The notes under the pieces are model-generated. The model saw nothing but the letters and a program-made list of their open reading frames with translations. It had not been told where the DNA came from and ran no database searches. From positions 1 through 64,000 of the forward strand of contig JAJYUV010000006.1 in the NCBI GenBank assembly GCA_021792355.1: DNA of 64,000 nt. The letters run 5' to 3'. The DNA is from Thermoplasmata archaeon. GTDB taxonomy: Archaea > Thermoplasmatota > Thermoplasmata > Thermoplasmatales > GCA-001856825. The stretch's first letter is position 1; each line of letters begins with the position of its first letter. The position numbers and the translations under genes were made by a program. This document shows positions 43,917 to 53,005 of the stretch, piece by piece.

Positions 43917-43925
43917 TCTTTTATG
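43917..43925 (+). promoter_or_regulatory. TATA-like box of the surface-protein gene
   Basis: TCTTTTATG is centred about 25 nt before the GTG at 43946, matching a leaderless start there rather than at the TTG (43898) further upstream. Confidence 0.4.
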
Positions 43926-43945
43926 GGGAATTCAAAATATACTCT

Positions 43946-45565
43946 GTGAAAAGAGTAATAACATTTGTGGTTGTAGCTTTAGTCGTTTTATCTTTGTCCT
44001 TCGGAGTTATACTCTATGAACGATCTTCACAAAAATCAGCAAAGGAGTTGGGACCTGAGCTTGTGCTGTCTGTCGCTCCTGTCTCTGCAGGTCCTAGCAC
44101 AACCTCTGAGAGATTTCTCTATGCGTCTGTTCAGATCTACGTAAACCCCTCGCCCACCGTAAGCACCGGGTTGCAGTCTTACGCAAATGTTACACCTCTA
44201 TTTAACGGAAGTACCAACTCCACCGGAGATTTGGTCGCCAGCCTATCATACGGCTTCTATGCCATAGCAGATAACTGGACGTCATACTTCATGCACACTG
44301 GAAACCTTGGAGCAATGGCGTCCTACATAGCAGAGGTCTCTTACTACTACAGTGAAAACAACACGACTATGGTCTATTATCAGTCCGTAGTAGTACCTTT
44401 CGACCCTGCGTTCTACGTCCTTCCAACGGGCAACTTTCAAAACGTGACCGAGATATATGGATACCACCATGCTAGCAACCTGACATTCCAAGATCATCCC
44501 TCTTTTTCATCTATGAAGGGATACATCTATGCATCTTCCATTCAGTCCCCATCGATAGTGGGAACAAATGACTTGCCTCTTGGAATAGGAGGAGGAAACG
44601 GCAGCAACTTCTGGTCTTTGATCAAGTCGACGTCATTTAGTAATGAAACCATTCCTCTGGCTTGGGCTAATAATTCCGTACTCTCAAGCAACAACGAAGA
44701 AATTGATATATCTGTATTTCTAGGCTCAGGGAGTCAAGAAGCACTATTTCACTTGGGCCAGATAAGCAGCATCAGCGGGTCCGTTTCCTACTCGGTACTC
44801 TCAAACAGCTCCTACACCTCTCCTGAAAACGCTAACGGCACTTGGATAGATGGATTAGCCGCTTACAACGCCCTTCCATTGAACGAAAATTCCCCTCACG
44901 CGGTTATGCTTTACGTTGTTGGGACAATAACGCTGGATCAGTTCAGGGAATACATTTACACCTCTGGTGGATACCAGCCGTCAAACAACTACCATTACAC
45001 AACAGAGATCTCCTCTCTGAACGTGAATGGGAACAGAAATTATGACATGGATCATATGGACATAACAAGCGGAACCACATGGTCATTGATGGAACCGCAT
45101 AACCTAGCTAAGTATCTCTTTTCATCATCCTACATAAGTACAGAGAATTACACATTGTCAAACGGGGGAACAGCAGATTGGTCCACTATAGAAGATAGTA
45201 TGACGTCTGCTTCCAGCAATCTGTGGCCTGAAATAAACTCGCTCTTTGGTCTTGCGCTTTCAGTCGTTGGTGTAATCGCTGGTGCAGATGGTTGGGCCCC
45301 CAGTGCTGGATGGGCAGACCTAGCTTCAGAGATTGCTACCTATGCTGGTGTTGCATCTTCCGTGTATGGACTGCTTAACACTCAGGTTACCGGGGTGAGT
45401 GATAGCGTGTACTTAATTGCAGGCAGTGTTAACCTTGAGAATCCTGTCGGATCTTCAAACAGTCTCGTTCTGAATGCTCTCGTGAACAACGTTCCCATGA
45501 CAATTAATGGAAGAAGTGGACAGTTCAACATAGCGGTGTATGATCTCGAGGCTGTCTCAACCTAA
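43946..45565 (+). CDS. Large membrane-anchored surface protein, family unknown
   Basis: A 539-aa protein beginning MKRVITFVVVALVVLSLSFGV, a signal anchor. The rest is extracytoplasmic in character: rich in Ser, Thr, Asn, Tyr and Gly, no Cys cluster, and more than a dozen N-x-S/T sequons, so it is probably N-glycosylated. The segment near 430-500 (SLFGLALSVVGVIAGADGW and AGVASSVYGLLNT) is a Gly/Ala-rich hydrophobic region. I recognise no enzymatic domain. It stands alone and resembles the secreted structural or adhesin-like proteins of Thermoplasmatales only in composition. Confidence 0.7.
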   Translation: MKRVITFVVVALVVLSLSFGVILYERSSQKSAKELGPELVLSVAPVSAGPSTTSERFLYASVQIYVNPSPTVSTGLQSYANVTPLFNGSTNSTGDLVASLSYGFYAIADNWTSYFMHTGNLGAMASYIAEVSYYYSENNTTMVYYQSVVVPFDPAFYVLPTGNFQNVTEIYGYHHASNLTFQDHPSFSSMKGYIYASSIQSPSIVGTNDLPLGIGGGNGSNFWSLIKSTSFSNETIPLAWANNSVLSSNNEEIDISVFLGSGSQEALFHLGQISSISGSVSYSVLSNSSYTSPENANGTWIDGLAAYNALPLNENSPHAVMLYVVGTITLDQFREYIYTSGGYQPSNNYHYTTEISSLNVNGNRNYDMDHMDITSGTTWSLMEPHNLAKYLFSSSYISTENYTLSNGGTADWSTIEDSMTSASSNLWPEINSLFGLALSVVGVIAGADGWAPSAGWADLASEIATYAGVASSVYGLLNTQVTGVSDSVYLIAGSVNLENPVGSSNSLVLNALVNNVPMTINGRSGQFNIAVYDLEAVST

Positions 45566-45723
45566 TTTTTCTAACTCTTAATTTTGTTTTCCCTTATTGA
45601 TTGGTTCGATTGATCCCTTTCCCCTGCCTCGGGACTATCATAGACAGATTGTTGGTCAGTTACGATTATTCTTTTCTTGGAATATTTGAATTATGAGATT
45701 CTCCGTCTGTGCTAGGTCGTTTA

Positions 45724-46134
45724 TCAGTTCTTCTTGAACGCCTTTAATAACTTTGCCAGAGATTCAACTGCCCTAGTAGAATATTCTTCAATTCTTGCTA
45801 CGGCTTGATCGTGCTCAGCCCCCGGTCCGATTATTCCTATAGTGACTGGTTTCTCATACTCGTTGGACAGATCGACTATCTTTCTGACCGATTGATTTAT
45901 CACAAGATCGTCGTGCTTTGTCTCCCCCTTTATAACTGCCCCTATAAGAGCAACTCCGTCGATGCTCTTCTTTTTCAGGAGTAACTTCACCGCCAGCGGC
46001 ATATCAAAGACGCCCGGCACTCTTACGGATTCGTGTTCAAAGCCTAGAAGTTCAGCTTGCTCCTCAGCCTTCTTGTGCATAAGGGAAGTTATGTCGTAGT
46101 TAAAGTCAGAAACAACTAGTCCTATTCTTGGCAT
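45724..46134 (-). CDS. ribH: 6,7-Dimethyl-8-ribityllumazine synthase
   Basis: A 136-aa lumazine synthase. It shows [27 protein letters not shown] and [14 protein letters not shown], with the catalytic His in the last. It condenses the ArP pyrimidine with dihydroxybutanone phosphate. The ATG at 46134 lies 1 nt after the riboflavin synthase stop (TGATATG); a frame ten codons longer would overlap that gene. Confidence 0.94.
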   Translation of the reverse strand: MPRIGLVVSDFNYDITSLMHKKAEEQAELLGFEHESVRVPGVFDMPLAVKLLLKKKSIDGVALIGAVIKGETKHDDLVINQSVRKIVDLSNEYEKPVTIGIIGPGAEHDQAVARIEEYSTRAVESLAKLLKAFKKN

Positions 46135-46135
46135 A

Positions 46136-46615
46136 TCAATCCTCACCCAGGATTTGTCCGGCATTATTATAGCCTTGCCTCAGTCCCTGTCCTGCCATAG
46201 CTGACAGAGAGCTTCCGCCATCTCTAACCAGCTTCACTAGGTTTATGGCATGCTTTGCGGCTCTATCTTTAGCGAGTGAAAGGAGCTGGGATTCTTCAAC
46301 CTCGTCTTCATGGACCGTAACATCCATTATGTGCCTCTTGGCAAGCAACTGCGCCTGGATCAGACCAATGCTAGTAGCAAGATAGCTGTACTTGTCCAAT
46401 TTGGTCCTTCCAACCCATCCAAGTGTTATTACTCCCTCACACCCCTGTTCAAAAAGCTTCGTCGCGCCGATGGGCATGTCCTTTATGCCAGGGACCGTGT
46501 ACCTTACTATCTCCCCATCCGGATCTTCCTTTCTGATAGTATCGTATGCAATCCTCCCCATATCAATACGTGAAAACGTCGTATCAACTATTCCGTACTT
46601 CGTCATGCCACTCAT
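46136..46615 (-). CDS. ribC: Riboflavin synthase, archaeal type
   Basis: A 159-aa protein of the archaeal riboflavin synthase family, which shares its fold with lumazine synthase rather than with bacterial RibE. It shows [47 protein letters not shown] and VHEDEVE. It dismutates two lumazines to riboflavin. The ATG overlaps the ribB stop (ATGA). Confidence 0.95.
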   Translation of the reverse strand: MSGMTKYGIVDTTFSRIDMGRIAYDTIRKEDPDGEIVRYTVPGIKDMPIGATKLFEQGCEGVITLGWVGRTKLDKYSYLATSIGLIQAQLLAKRHIMDVTVHEDEVEESQLLSLAKDRAAKHAINLVKLVRDGGSSLSAMAGQGLRQGYNNAGQILGED

Positions 46616-47310
46616 CCCTTTATGATCTCTTTTCCTTCCAGAAATATCAGGTTGTTCTTTGAAGCGTATTCTTCAGCGTTTGCTTTTTTTAAGCTCTTCC
46701 CATCTCCAAGCATTTCTGCAATGACCATGCTTCTAGGAAGACCTGCAAGTTCTGCAATATGCGATACCAGTTCTGTGTGCCCTCGCCTTTCGTTCAGTCC
46801 TCTGGAAGCAAGTACTGGAACATGACCCGGTGCGTAGAAATTTCTTTGGAAAAATTCCTCTTTGTTTTGGATGTGATCAGTCAGAAGATTGTGCAGTTCT
46901 CTTATCGTGTTTGCTCTATCTGAATCTGAGATTCCGGTTCCCACTGAAACGTGATTGACCCACATCGTAAACGATGGATAGTCTCCGTATGATGGCCTCT
47001 TGATTAGTTTTTGATAAATCGGATGAGTTTTCCACTCATCGGTTAGGAAGTTCAATCCTATCTTCTGCGCCTCTTCCTTTCCGGTAACATAACAGATGAG
47101 ACCTCCGGCGTCCTTTCTTAGCTGGTTTATAGATTTCCAGGTAACCGCTCCTGCGTAGAAGACCATGTCTGCTTCCTCTTCTCTTCCATCAAAATCGTAA
47201 ACTATCAGCGGTGATCCATTCAGAAGCCTCTCTTTTATATTTGAAAGCGATAACCCAGATAGATCGTTCATAATTCCGTCAGTGAAGGAACATATTTTAA
47301 CATTTCCCAT
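46612..47310 (-). CDS. ribB: 3,4-Dihydroxy-2-butanone 4-phosphate synthase
   Basis: A 232-aa RibB. The acidic loop YDFDGREEEADMVFYAG is present, with the C-terminal PGHVPVLASRGLNERRGHTE carrying the conserved His and Arg. It makes the four-carbon unit of riboflavin from ribulose 5-phosphate. It lies 21 nt after a CaCA exchanger gene and leads into ribC and ribH. No FMN riboswitch-like region is evident. Met14 (47271) is an alternative start. Confidence 0.93.
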   Translation of the reverse strand: MGNVKICSFTDGIMNDLSGLSLSNIKERLLNGSPLIVYDFDGREEEADMVFYAGAVTWKSINQLRKDAGGLICYVTGKEEAQKIGLNFLTDEWKTHPIYQKLIKRPSYGDYPSFTMWVNHVSVGTGISDSDRANTIRELHNLLTDHIQNKEEFFQRNFYAPGHVPVLASRGLNERRGHTELVSHIAELAGLPRSMVIAEMLGDGKSLKKANAEEYASKNNLIFLEGKEIIKG

Positions 47311-47331
47311 TTTATTGGATTTACTCAGGAA

Positions 47332-48291
47332 TTAGTAAATATAAAACAGAAATATTAGGAAGGAAGCAAGATAGATCAAATAAACATAAACCGCATTTCT
47401 GAATCTATAAGTGACGATACCCAACGCAATGGAGAATGAGGAAGTGAGCAGGATCGCCACAATACCGCTGGTGGTTATTACCCACTGGCTTGCCAGTATG
47501 CCCAAAGCGGGAAAGAAGGTAGCAAAATACATTTCTTCTCCAGCCATTGCTCCTATTGCAAGACTAGTCTTGCTCCTAGAAGCCCATATTATTGCATTTA
47601 GAGTTTCAGGAACGATCGTCCCTATTGGGACTAACAGAATCGTTATCAGTTCTCTGTTTAATCCTGTTTGCAAGGAGAGACTGTCTATTCCCTGAACGAG
47701 AATCATCGAACCTGCGATTAGGAATACGACTCCAGCTGCTATTATAACTGACAGCATGGTCCCGCTCCTTATTCTGATAGAAGTGGCCTCCTCTTCAAAT
47801 GTCTCCTTTCCTCTAACAAATAGAAGGAAGACTACGTAGAGGATAACAAGCACGACCGCTACAGTTATCCTTATGATGGCAAAACCGAAAAACCACGGGA
47901 TCAACATTATTGGGAACACTAGCCCAAGGTAAATGAGAGACTTCGAGAGGATAGGATCGATACTTTCGATCTTCTTCTTTCTACTGCTATAAAGAAGAGT
48001 CGAAGCGACGATTGGAAAACCTATTGCTGAGACCATGAAAGGCTCTCCTATTATTGTCCCAGCTGCAACCTCAGACCCAGGCTCTTTCCCTACCAGGACC
48101 AGAGCTATGATGATTATGACCAGTTCCGGCATGGCTGTAAACACTGGACTGATCACGGTGCCGGTGAATCTTTCAGTGAATTTTCCCCTCTTTCCTATTT
48201 CTTCTATTGTGAGAGTCAGAATTAATGAACTCACAATCAGCATCACGATTCCCCCGGCAACCTCTGATACTGGAAGGAATGTTGATGTCAC
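47332..48291 (-). CDS. Sodium/calcium exchanger (CaCA) family protein
   Basis: A 319-aa protein with ten or so transmembrane helices in two halves. The first alpha repeat reads VISPVFTAMPELVII ... AAGTIIGEPFMV, and the second PIGTIVPETLNAIIWASRS ... AIGAMAGEEMYF. The acidic residues of each repeat (PE) are kept; the Asn of the usual GSN motif is replaced by GE. It probably exchanges Ca2+ or another divalent cation for Na+ or H+. It precedes the riboflavin operon on the same strand. Confidence 0.8.
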   Translation of the reverse strand: MTSTFLPVSEVAGGIVMLIVSSLILTLTIEEIGKRGKFTERFTGTVISPVFTAMPELVIIIIALVLVGKEPGSEVAAGTIIGEPFMVSAIGFPIVASTLLYSSRKKKIESIDPILSKSLIYLGLVFPIMLIPWFFGFAIIRITVAVVLVILYVVFLLFVRGKETFEEEATSIRIRSGTMLSVIIAAGVVFLIAGSMILVQGIDSLSLQTGLNRELITILLVPIGTIVPETLNAIIWASRSKTSLAIGAMAGEEMYFATFFPALGILASQWVITTSGIVAILLTSSFSIALGIVTYRFRNAVYVYLIYLASFLIFLFYIY

Positions 48292-48386
48292 CGTACCTTC
48301 ATTCTTTCGCCATTAAAAAAATAGACTGTCCTCAAATGTGACCGCTGTTATGAGTTCTTCTTAGGCTGTGAAATCTCGAGTTTAAG

Positions 48387-48395
48387 TTTTATATG
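48387..48395 (+). promoter_or_regulatory. TATA-like box of the sugar nucleotidyltransferase gene
   Basis: TTTTATATG is centred about 29 nt before the ATG at 48420, which supports that start rather than one nine codons upstream. Confidence 0.5.
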
Positions 48396-48419
48396 ATTTA
48401 CCAATTCACTTTTAGAAAA

Positions 48420-49187
48420 ATGAAAGCGATTATAACTGCTGCTGGACTTGGGAAGAGGTCAGGACTAAATGGACTGATAAGAAAGGAATTATTGAACGTA
48501 TATGATTTCAGGGACGGTTCGCTGATACTGAGACCGATAATAGACGTCCTCTTGACCAAACTTGGGAAGGTAGGTGTGAGTGATTTCGCGGTCGTCCTGG
48601 ATCCCTCTGATACTCTTTCCCAGGACTATATAAGCAGAACGTTTCCCTCGGTAAAAATCTTCTTTCAGAAAGAAAAGAGGGGATTTGGAGATGCAGTTCT
48701 TGCTGCCAAGGAATTCGTGGATGATGAAGGATTTCTTCTTGCAGCTGGAGACGGGATGGTTCTCGATATCGAAAGATTTTGGAAAGCGGTCAGACGTGCC
48801 GAAATGGAAGGGACCTGGAGGCTATTCGTCATGAGAGTGGACGACCCAAGGAGATACGGTGTCGCTGTATTTTCCAATGAAAATAATCTCGAGGAAGTGA
48901 CTGGTGTTGTGGAAAAACCAGTAAACCCTCCGTCAAATTATGCAATGTGTGCATTGTACTATCTTCCACCACAGATATTTGACTTCATCTCTTACATAGA
49001 TGGAAAGGCCGAGTTGACAGACGCTATAGCTGAAGCAGTCAAGTCAGGAATAAAATTTGGTGCGATCGAAGTACCGAGAAGTTCTTGGGTCAGTGTCGGC
49101 CTTGCAGAAGATTACAGGCTCGTTCTTGAAGCGACCTATAGATACGCAGTGAAGGAGTCAAGAGCACGAGATAATTTAGAGCCCTGA
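48420..49187 (+). CDS. Sugar-1-phosphate nucleotidyltransferase
   Basis: A 255-aa NTP-transferase. The nucleotide-binding start MKAIITAAGLGKRSGLNG is followed by RKELL, the central LLAAGDGMV (metal Asp), GVVEKP and a C-terminal SWVSVGLAEDY. The pattern is of UTP/dTTP-glucose-1-phosphate transferases. It probably supplies a nucleotide sugar (e.g. UDP-glucose) to the neighbouring SQD1-like enzyme, whose gene it meets tail-to-tail with a 12-nt overlap. Confidence 0.85.
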   Translation: MKAIITAAGLGKRSGLNGLIRKELLNVYDFRDGSLILRPIIDVLLTKLGKVGVSDFAVVLDPSDTLSQDYISRTFPSVKIFFQKEKRGFGDAVLAAKEFVDDEGFLLAAGDGMVLDIERFWKAVRRAEMEGTWRLFVMRVDDPRRYGVAVFSNENNLEEVTGVVEKPVNPPSNYAMCALYYLPPQIFDFISYIDGKAELTDAIAEAVKSGIKFGAIEVPRSSWVSVGLAEDYRLVLEATYRYAVKESRARDNLEP

Positions 49188-50345
49188 GCTCTTTGTCCAG
49201 AATGTCCTTGGCATGATTACTTTCTTCAGTTTCTCACACCTCTCCTTGTGTTCTAAGAGATTCTCTATCATTCTCCCGATATCCTTTCTCAATTCGCCGG
49301 ATGGTCTATAGCCCAGATCATAAAGCTTCTTGTGATCTGGATTGTAGTAGTGATCCTCTGCTTCAACTCTTGGATTTTCGACGTGCCTAATCTCTGCTTT
49401 CTTGCCTGTGATTTCCCTGAACACCTCGCTTACAGTTTCTGCCAGAAAGTTCACAGAATAGTACTGGTCAAATTGGTTCAGTACCCTGTACTCGCCATCC
49501 TTTGGTGGTTTTTCAAGGGCGAGGGTAAGGCAGGAAATGCTATCTTCAAGTGACAGGAAACCTCTCTTCTGGTTCCCTTTTCCATATGGAGTTATAGGGA
49601 GAGCTGCTACTGCCTGTGCTGCAAATCTATTCAGAGCTGTTCCCCACACTTCATCTATGTCAAACCTGGTATAGAGCCTTGACTTCTCTATCTCCTTTGT
49701 TGCAGATCCATACACCACCCCTTGCATAACGTCCGTTATCTTTAATTTCCATAACCTGTTTGCAAACATGAGATTGTTGGAATCGTGAACCTTAGTCCAG
49801 TGATACCATGAACTTGCATTTCTGGGGAATGGCAGTGTGTCCTTCCTTCCCCTGAACTCTATATCGATGAACCCCTCTGTTATGTCAATGTTGGGAGTAC
49901 CATATTCTCCCATGGTACCCAGCTTGATTATGTGAACGTCTGGATCTAAATCCTTGGAGGCGTAAACCAAATTGATAGTGCTGATCAGATTGCTGACCAT
50001 AGTCTCATTTGCCTGTTTTAGACCGATCATGGAATATGGGGCAGATCGCTGCTCCGCAAGATGATAGACAGCATCAGGATGTACTTGCTGAAATAGTTGG
50101 TACATGAACTTCGGGTCTGCGACATTTCCTCTAAAGAACTTGATTTCCTTTCCGTAGGCTTCCTTAAAACCCTCGAGCCTCGTACCTATAGGCGGAATTG
50201 GCAAGACAGATTCGGATCCAACCTCTTTGACCCTTTTCCTCGTGAAGAAGTTATCGGCACCGTAGATGTCATGCCCTTTTGAAGCGAGCCTCTGGGCCAG
50301 GGTCCAGCCAATGTACCCATCGATTCCGAGAATCAGAACCTTCAT
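49176..50345 (-). CDS. UDP-sulfoquinovose synthase-like (SQD1/Agl3)
   Basis: A 389-aa extended short-chain dehydrogenase. It shows ILGIDGYIGWTLAQRL, YHLAEQRSAPYSM, the catalytic LGTMGEYGTPNIDITEG and SWYHWTKVHDSNNLMF (Y-x3-K). These match SQD1, which adds sulfite to UDP-4-keto-glucose to make UDP-sulfoquinovose; the Sulfolobus homologue Agl3 acts in S-layer N-glycan synthesis. The start at 50345 (MKVLILG) is preferred to a TTG two codons upstream. It implies a sulfonated sugar in surface glycans or lipids. Confidence 0.88.
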   Translation of the reverse strand: MKVLILGIDGYIGWTLAQRLASKGHDIYGADNFFTRKRVKEVGSESVLPIPPIGTRLEGFKEAYGKEIKFFRGNVADPKFMYQLFQQVHPDAVYHLAEQRSAPYSMIGLKQANETMVSNLISTINLVYASKDLDPDVHIIKLGTMGEYGTPNIDITEGFIDIEFRGRKDTLPFPRNASSWYHWTKVHDSNNLMFANRLWKLKITDVMQGVVYGSATKEIEKSRLYTRFDIDEVWGTALNRFAAQAVAALPITPYGKGNQKRGFLSLEDSISCLTLALEKPPKDGEYRVLNQFDQYYSVNFLAETVSEVFREITGKKAEIRHVENPRVEAEDHYYNPDHKKLYDLGYRPSGELRKDIGRMIENLLEHKERCEKLKKVIMPRTFWTKSSGL

Positions 50346-50495
50346 ACACAACGAAGCCTCTTGACGGATTTAATTTTTGACTCAATACATCGATAGGATG
50401 ACTGTCCATTCAGTTAGGTAGAATAATATCGTTTAGGCGACCATCGATTCTTGCGTCACTATTAATAGGATTGGTTTTCTTTCTATCTATCCATT

Positions 50496-51488
50496 ATGAA
50501 GAAGATTGCCGTTGTGTGCCCGTATAGAATAAGCTTCAGTGGAGGAGGTACCGATGTCTCCCCTTTTCCTGAGATGTACGGTGGATCTGTCATCAACGCC
50601 ACGATCGACAGAGGGATTCGGGTTGACTATGTAGACGATGGTCAGCCCCTTGAAATTTCTTCAAGGGATCTGCTGAAGAGCTGGAGTTTCTCTAAACGCA
50701 TCCACAATAGTTTTCTTGAGGGAATTACAGACCTGTTCAAGGAAAGGGGTATTAAAAACGGCAGATTGAGCATCGCTGGAGACGTTCCACCCGGAACCGG
50801 TTTAGGCAGTTCTAGCGCCTTGGTTCTGGGTCTTCTCCAGATAGTGAAGATCCTGAGAGGGGAGGAGCTGAATAGGGAAAGTCTTGCGAAGGAAACCTAC
50901 GACATAGAGAGAAATTTCTTTGGCGTTACCCTGGGAAGGCAGGATCCATTTGCAATTTCTTTTGGGGGAATGAAGTACACTGAGTTTAACGGAGAAAACT
51001 ACAAAATAGAGACTTTCGATTACGAGGACCCTTTCGTAAGGAGGCTCGAGAAATCAACACTGATGGTCTATACTGGATCCACTCACAACAGTACGGATGA
51101 ACTTCAGGAAGAAGTCAGCAAACTCAAAGAGGGTTCTGTAGACCTGATCCGCCGCTTGCTTGAAATAAAGAGGAACACGGAAGAGGTTAGGGATTCCATA
51201 AAAGGGAACAATTTTGAGAGATTTGTCCAACTCATTGATTTGGGGTGGGAGCTAAAGAAAGGTCTAGGAAAGAGAATAACCAACCCCAAGGTCGATGCGC
51301 TCATAAACCTGGCAAAGAAAAATGGGGCTGGTGCTGCTAGGTTGATGGGGGGCGGTTCAGCTGGTTTTGTCCTGGTACTGAGCACCCCAGATAAAATTTG
51401 GGAAGTTCAAAAGAAGATGATGGAAAATTCAGAGTTCGTGACGCGCATTTCCTTTGATCAGGCTGGAGCCAGATCGGTTACTTTCTAA
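50496..51488 (+). CDS. GHMP sugar kinase (heptose-7-phosphate kinase-like)
   Basis: A 330-aa GHMP kinase. It has RISFSGGGTDVSPF at the N-terminus, PPGTGLGSSSAL as phosphate loop (about residues 97-108), the GRQDPFAISFGG segment and a C-terminal GAGAARLMGGGSAGFV. These place it in the D-glycero-D-manno-heptose 7-phosphate kinase (HddA)/fucokinase-like subgroup. The sugar is uncertain. It sits in the surface-polysaccharide locus beside the SQD1-like and GT2 genes. Confidence 0.83.
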   Translation: MKKIAVVCPYRISFSGGGTDVSPFPEMYGGSVINATIDRGIRVDYVDDGQPLEISSRDLLKSWSFSKRIHNSFLEGITDLFKERGIKNGRLSIAGDVPPGTGLGSSSALVLGLLQIVKILRGEELNRESLAKETYDIERNFFGVTLGRQDPFAISFGGMKYTEFNGENYKIETFDYEDPFVRRLEKSTLMVYTGSTHNSTDELQEEVSKLKEGSVDLIRRLLEIKRNTEEVRDSIKGNNFERFVQLIDLGWELKKGLGKRITNPKVDALINLAKKNGAGAARLMGGGSAGFVLVLSTPDKIWEVQKKMMENSEFVTRISFDQAGARSVTF

Positions 51489-51555
51489 CGACTGTTTGGA
51501 ACATTGTTAAGTGATATTGCAGATGAATCTGGATGAGTGGACTATCCATTAGGAA

Positions 51556-52788
51556 CTATCTCGTCATCCACTTCGACTGCTTCCAGCACGTCAAAAAGCC
51601 GTATATGGACGTGAAGAATATTATGATCAGGGCCAGACCTCCGAAGGCAAGAGTTCTCACTCTCTCCCGCTTGAGATTCATAACTACGGCCGATCCGAAG
51701 ATTAAAGGTCCTGGTAAACTCAGCAGGTCAAGTACTGGGTGAATTATTGCCCTGTTAGTCAAAATTAGTGTTGGATGCGTAACCAAATCCATTATCGTAT
51801 CGAAGCTATTCCCTGCAAACGTTCCAAGGACGTCTAGACTAAAATAAAGCCTGAAAATTCCTAGTCCTAAAGTGAGTATAGGCAGGGCGAATGTGCTGAT
51901 TGCTTCGAATGCGTAGAAACCTCCAGCCTTAATGGCAGTACCATCAGTAAGGTTCTTTAGAAAATAGTAATAAGAGCTCCTGGCCCATCGAATGCTCTGT
52001 TTGGCGAACTGCTTGAAGTTCTCTGGAGGCTCTGTTTCTACGACAACTTCAAAGCACTTGGTGGCTCTGTAGCCCTTCTTGATGATATAAGCTGTAAGTT
52101 GCTGGTCATCGCCCATGGTAGCTATCTTACCCGCAACTTTGTGATACTTGAATTCGTCAGATGTGAGGAGAGGCTTCACGATGGATGTCCTGTACATTGC
52201 ACACTTGCCGTCTATAACCATCACACTCCCCCCTCTTACCGTCATCGCTTTTAGGATTATCTCTCGTGTTCGCTCCAAGAATTCTGCACTGTACGACGCT
52301 CCACTATTTGTTCTTTTTATTGAAACGTTCGCTCCCACTCCACCCACATTTTCCTTGAAATGCGTCAACATCCTGTCAACTGTATCTGCAGGTATTATTG
52401 TGTCACTGTCGACGAACAGTACGAAATTGGTATCTACGTATCTCATCCCCTCGGAGATAGCTATTCTCTTTCCGCCCCTTTCTTCCAGATAGACGAACTT
52501 CCCCCCATTCTTTTCTACCATCGTCCTGTATGGTTCATTGCTTGAATCTCCAACGACGACAAACTTGGCACCCTGAACCTTGACTCCCTGGATGACCTTC
52601 TCGAATACATCCACCCTTTCGTTGTAAATTGGAACGACTATCGTTACGTCTTTTGCTCCAGAATTCTCATTTTTGAAGTCCTCGGGTTCGTGCCTCATTA
52701 GGTAATATGCGTTTAGCGCATAGTATAGAAAGTAGATTATTGTTGTAAAGACGGAGATTAGTATCAGGTACCGATAGATCAATAGCAC
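51556..52788 (-). CDS. Membrane-bound family 2 glycosyltransferase
   Basis: A 410-aa processive-type GT2. It has an N-terminal transmembrane helix, VTIVVPIYNE, LFVDSDT (DxD), GDDQQLT, and the QSIRWARSSY (Q-x-x-R-W) motif of hyaluronan/cellulose/chitin synthases, then four or so C-terminal helices. It probably builds or extrudes a surface polysaccharide. GTG at 52788 has a TATA-like GATTTATTTA about 27 nt upstream; an ATG at 52851 gives 21 more residues and is the alternative start. Confidence 0.82.
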   Translation of the reverse strand: MLLIYRYLILISVFTTIIYFLYYALNAYYLMRHEPEDFKNENSGAKDVTIVVPIYNERVDVFEKVIQGVKVQGAKFVVVGDSSNEPYRTMVEKNGGKFVYLEERGGKRIAISEGMRYVDTNFVLFVDSDTIIPADTVDRMLTHFKENVGGVGANVSIKRTNSGASYSAEFLERTREIILKAMTVRGGSVMVIDGKCAMYRTSIVKPLLTSDEFKYHKVAGKIATMGDDQQLTAYIIKKGYRATKCFEVVVETEPPENFKQFAKQSIRWARSSYYYFLKNLTDGTAIKAGGFYAFEAISTFALPILTLGLGIFRLYFSLDVLGTFAGNSFDTIMDLVTHPTLILTNRAIIHPVLDLLSLPGPLIFGSAVVMNLKRERVRTLAFGGLALIIIFFTSIYGFLTCWKQSKWMTR

Positions 52789-52810
52789 TGACTGCAGTAT
52801 TACGTTACGG

Positions 52811-52820
52811 TAAATAAATC
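52811..52820 (-). promoter_or_regulatory. TATA-like box of the GT2 gene
   Basis: On the minus strand GATTTATTTA is centred about 27 nt before the GTG at 52788. If the longer ATG start is used this box would lie inside the coding sequence. Confidence 0.35.
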
Positions 52821-53005
52821 TTAGTTTTAAAATTGAGATATAATTATACAATTAATATTATTAGATTCCCAACTGGATTAATCCATTTTAAGAAACGATT
52901 ATGATGGCTCATTCTTTGAATAAGGACTGGACGAAGCTAGTCCATTCACAATCCATTTGTGCCTTAAATTGCAGTAAGGTTAAACCCCATCAGTGATTAT
53001 CCATT

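Larger units (their letters stand above)
43263..43945. other. Gene-poor region between valS and the surface-protein gene
   Basis: About 680 nt with no coding sequence I can support. It contains short frames only. The right part has GGGGGAGATCAGGAGGGAG near 43750 and a strong hairpin at 43826-43858, listed separately. It may hold a regulatory RNA or the remains of a mobile element, but neither is shown. Confidence 0.4.
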
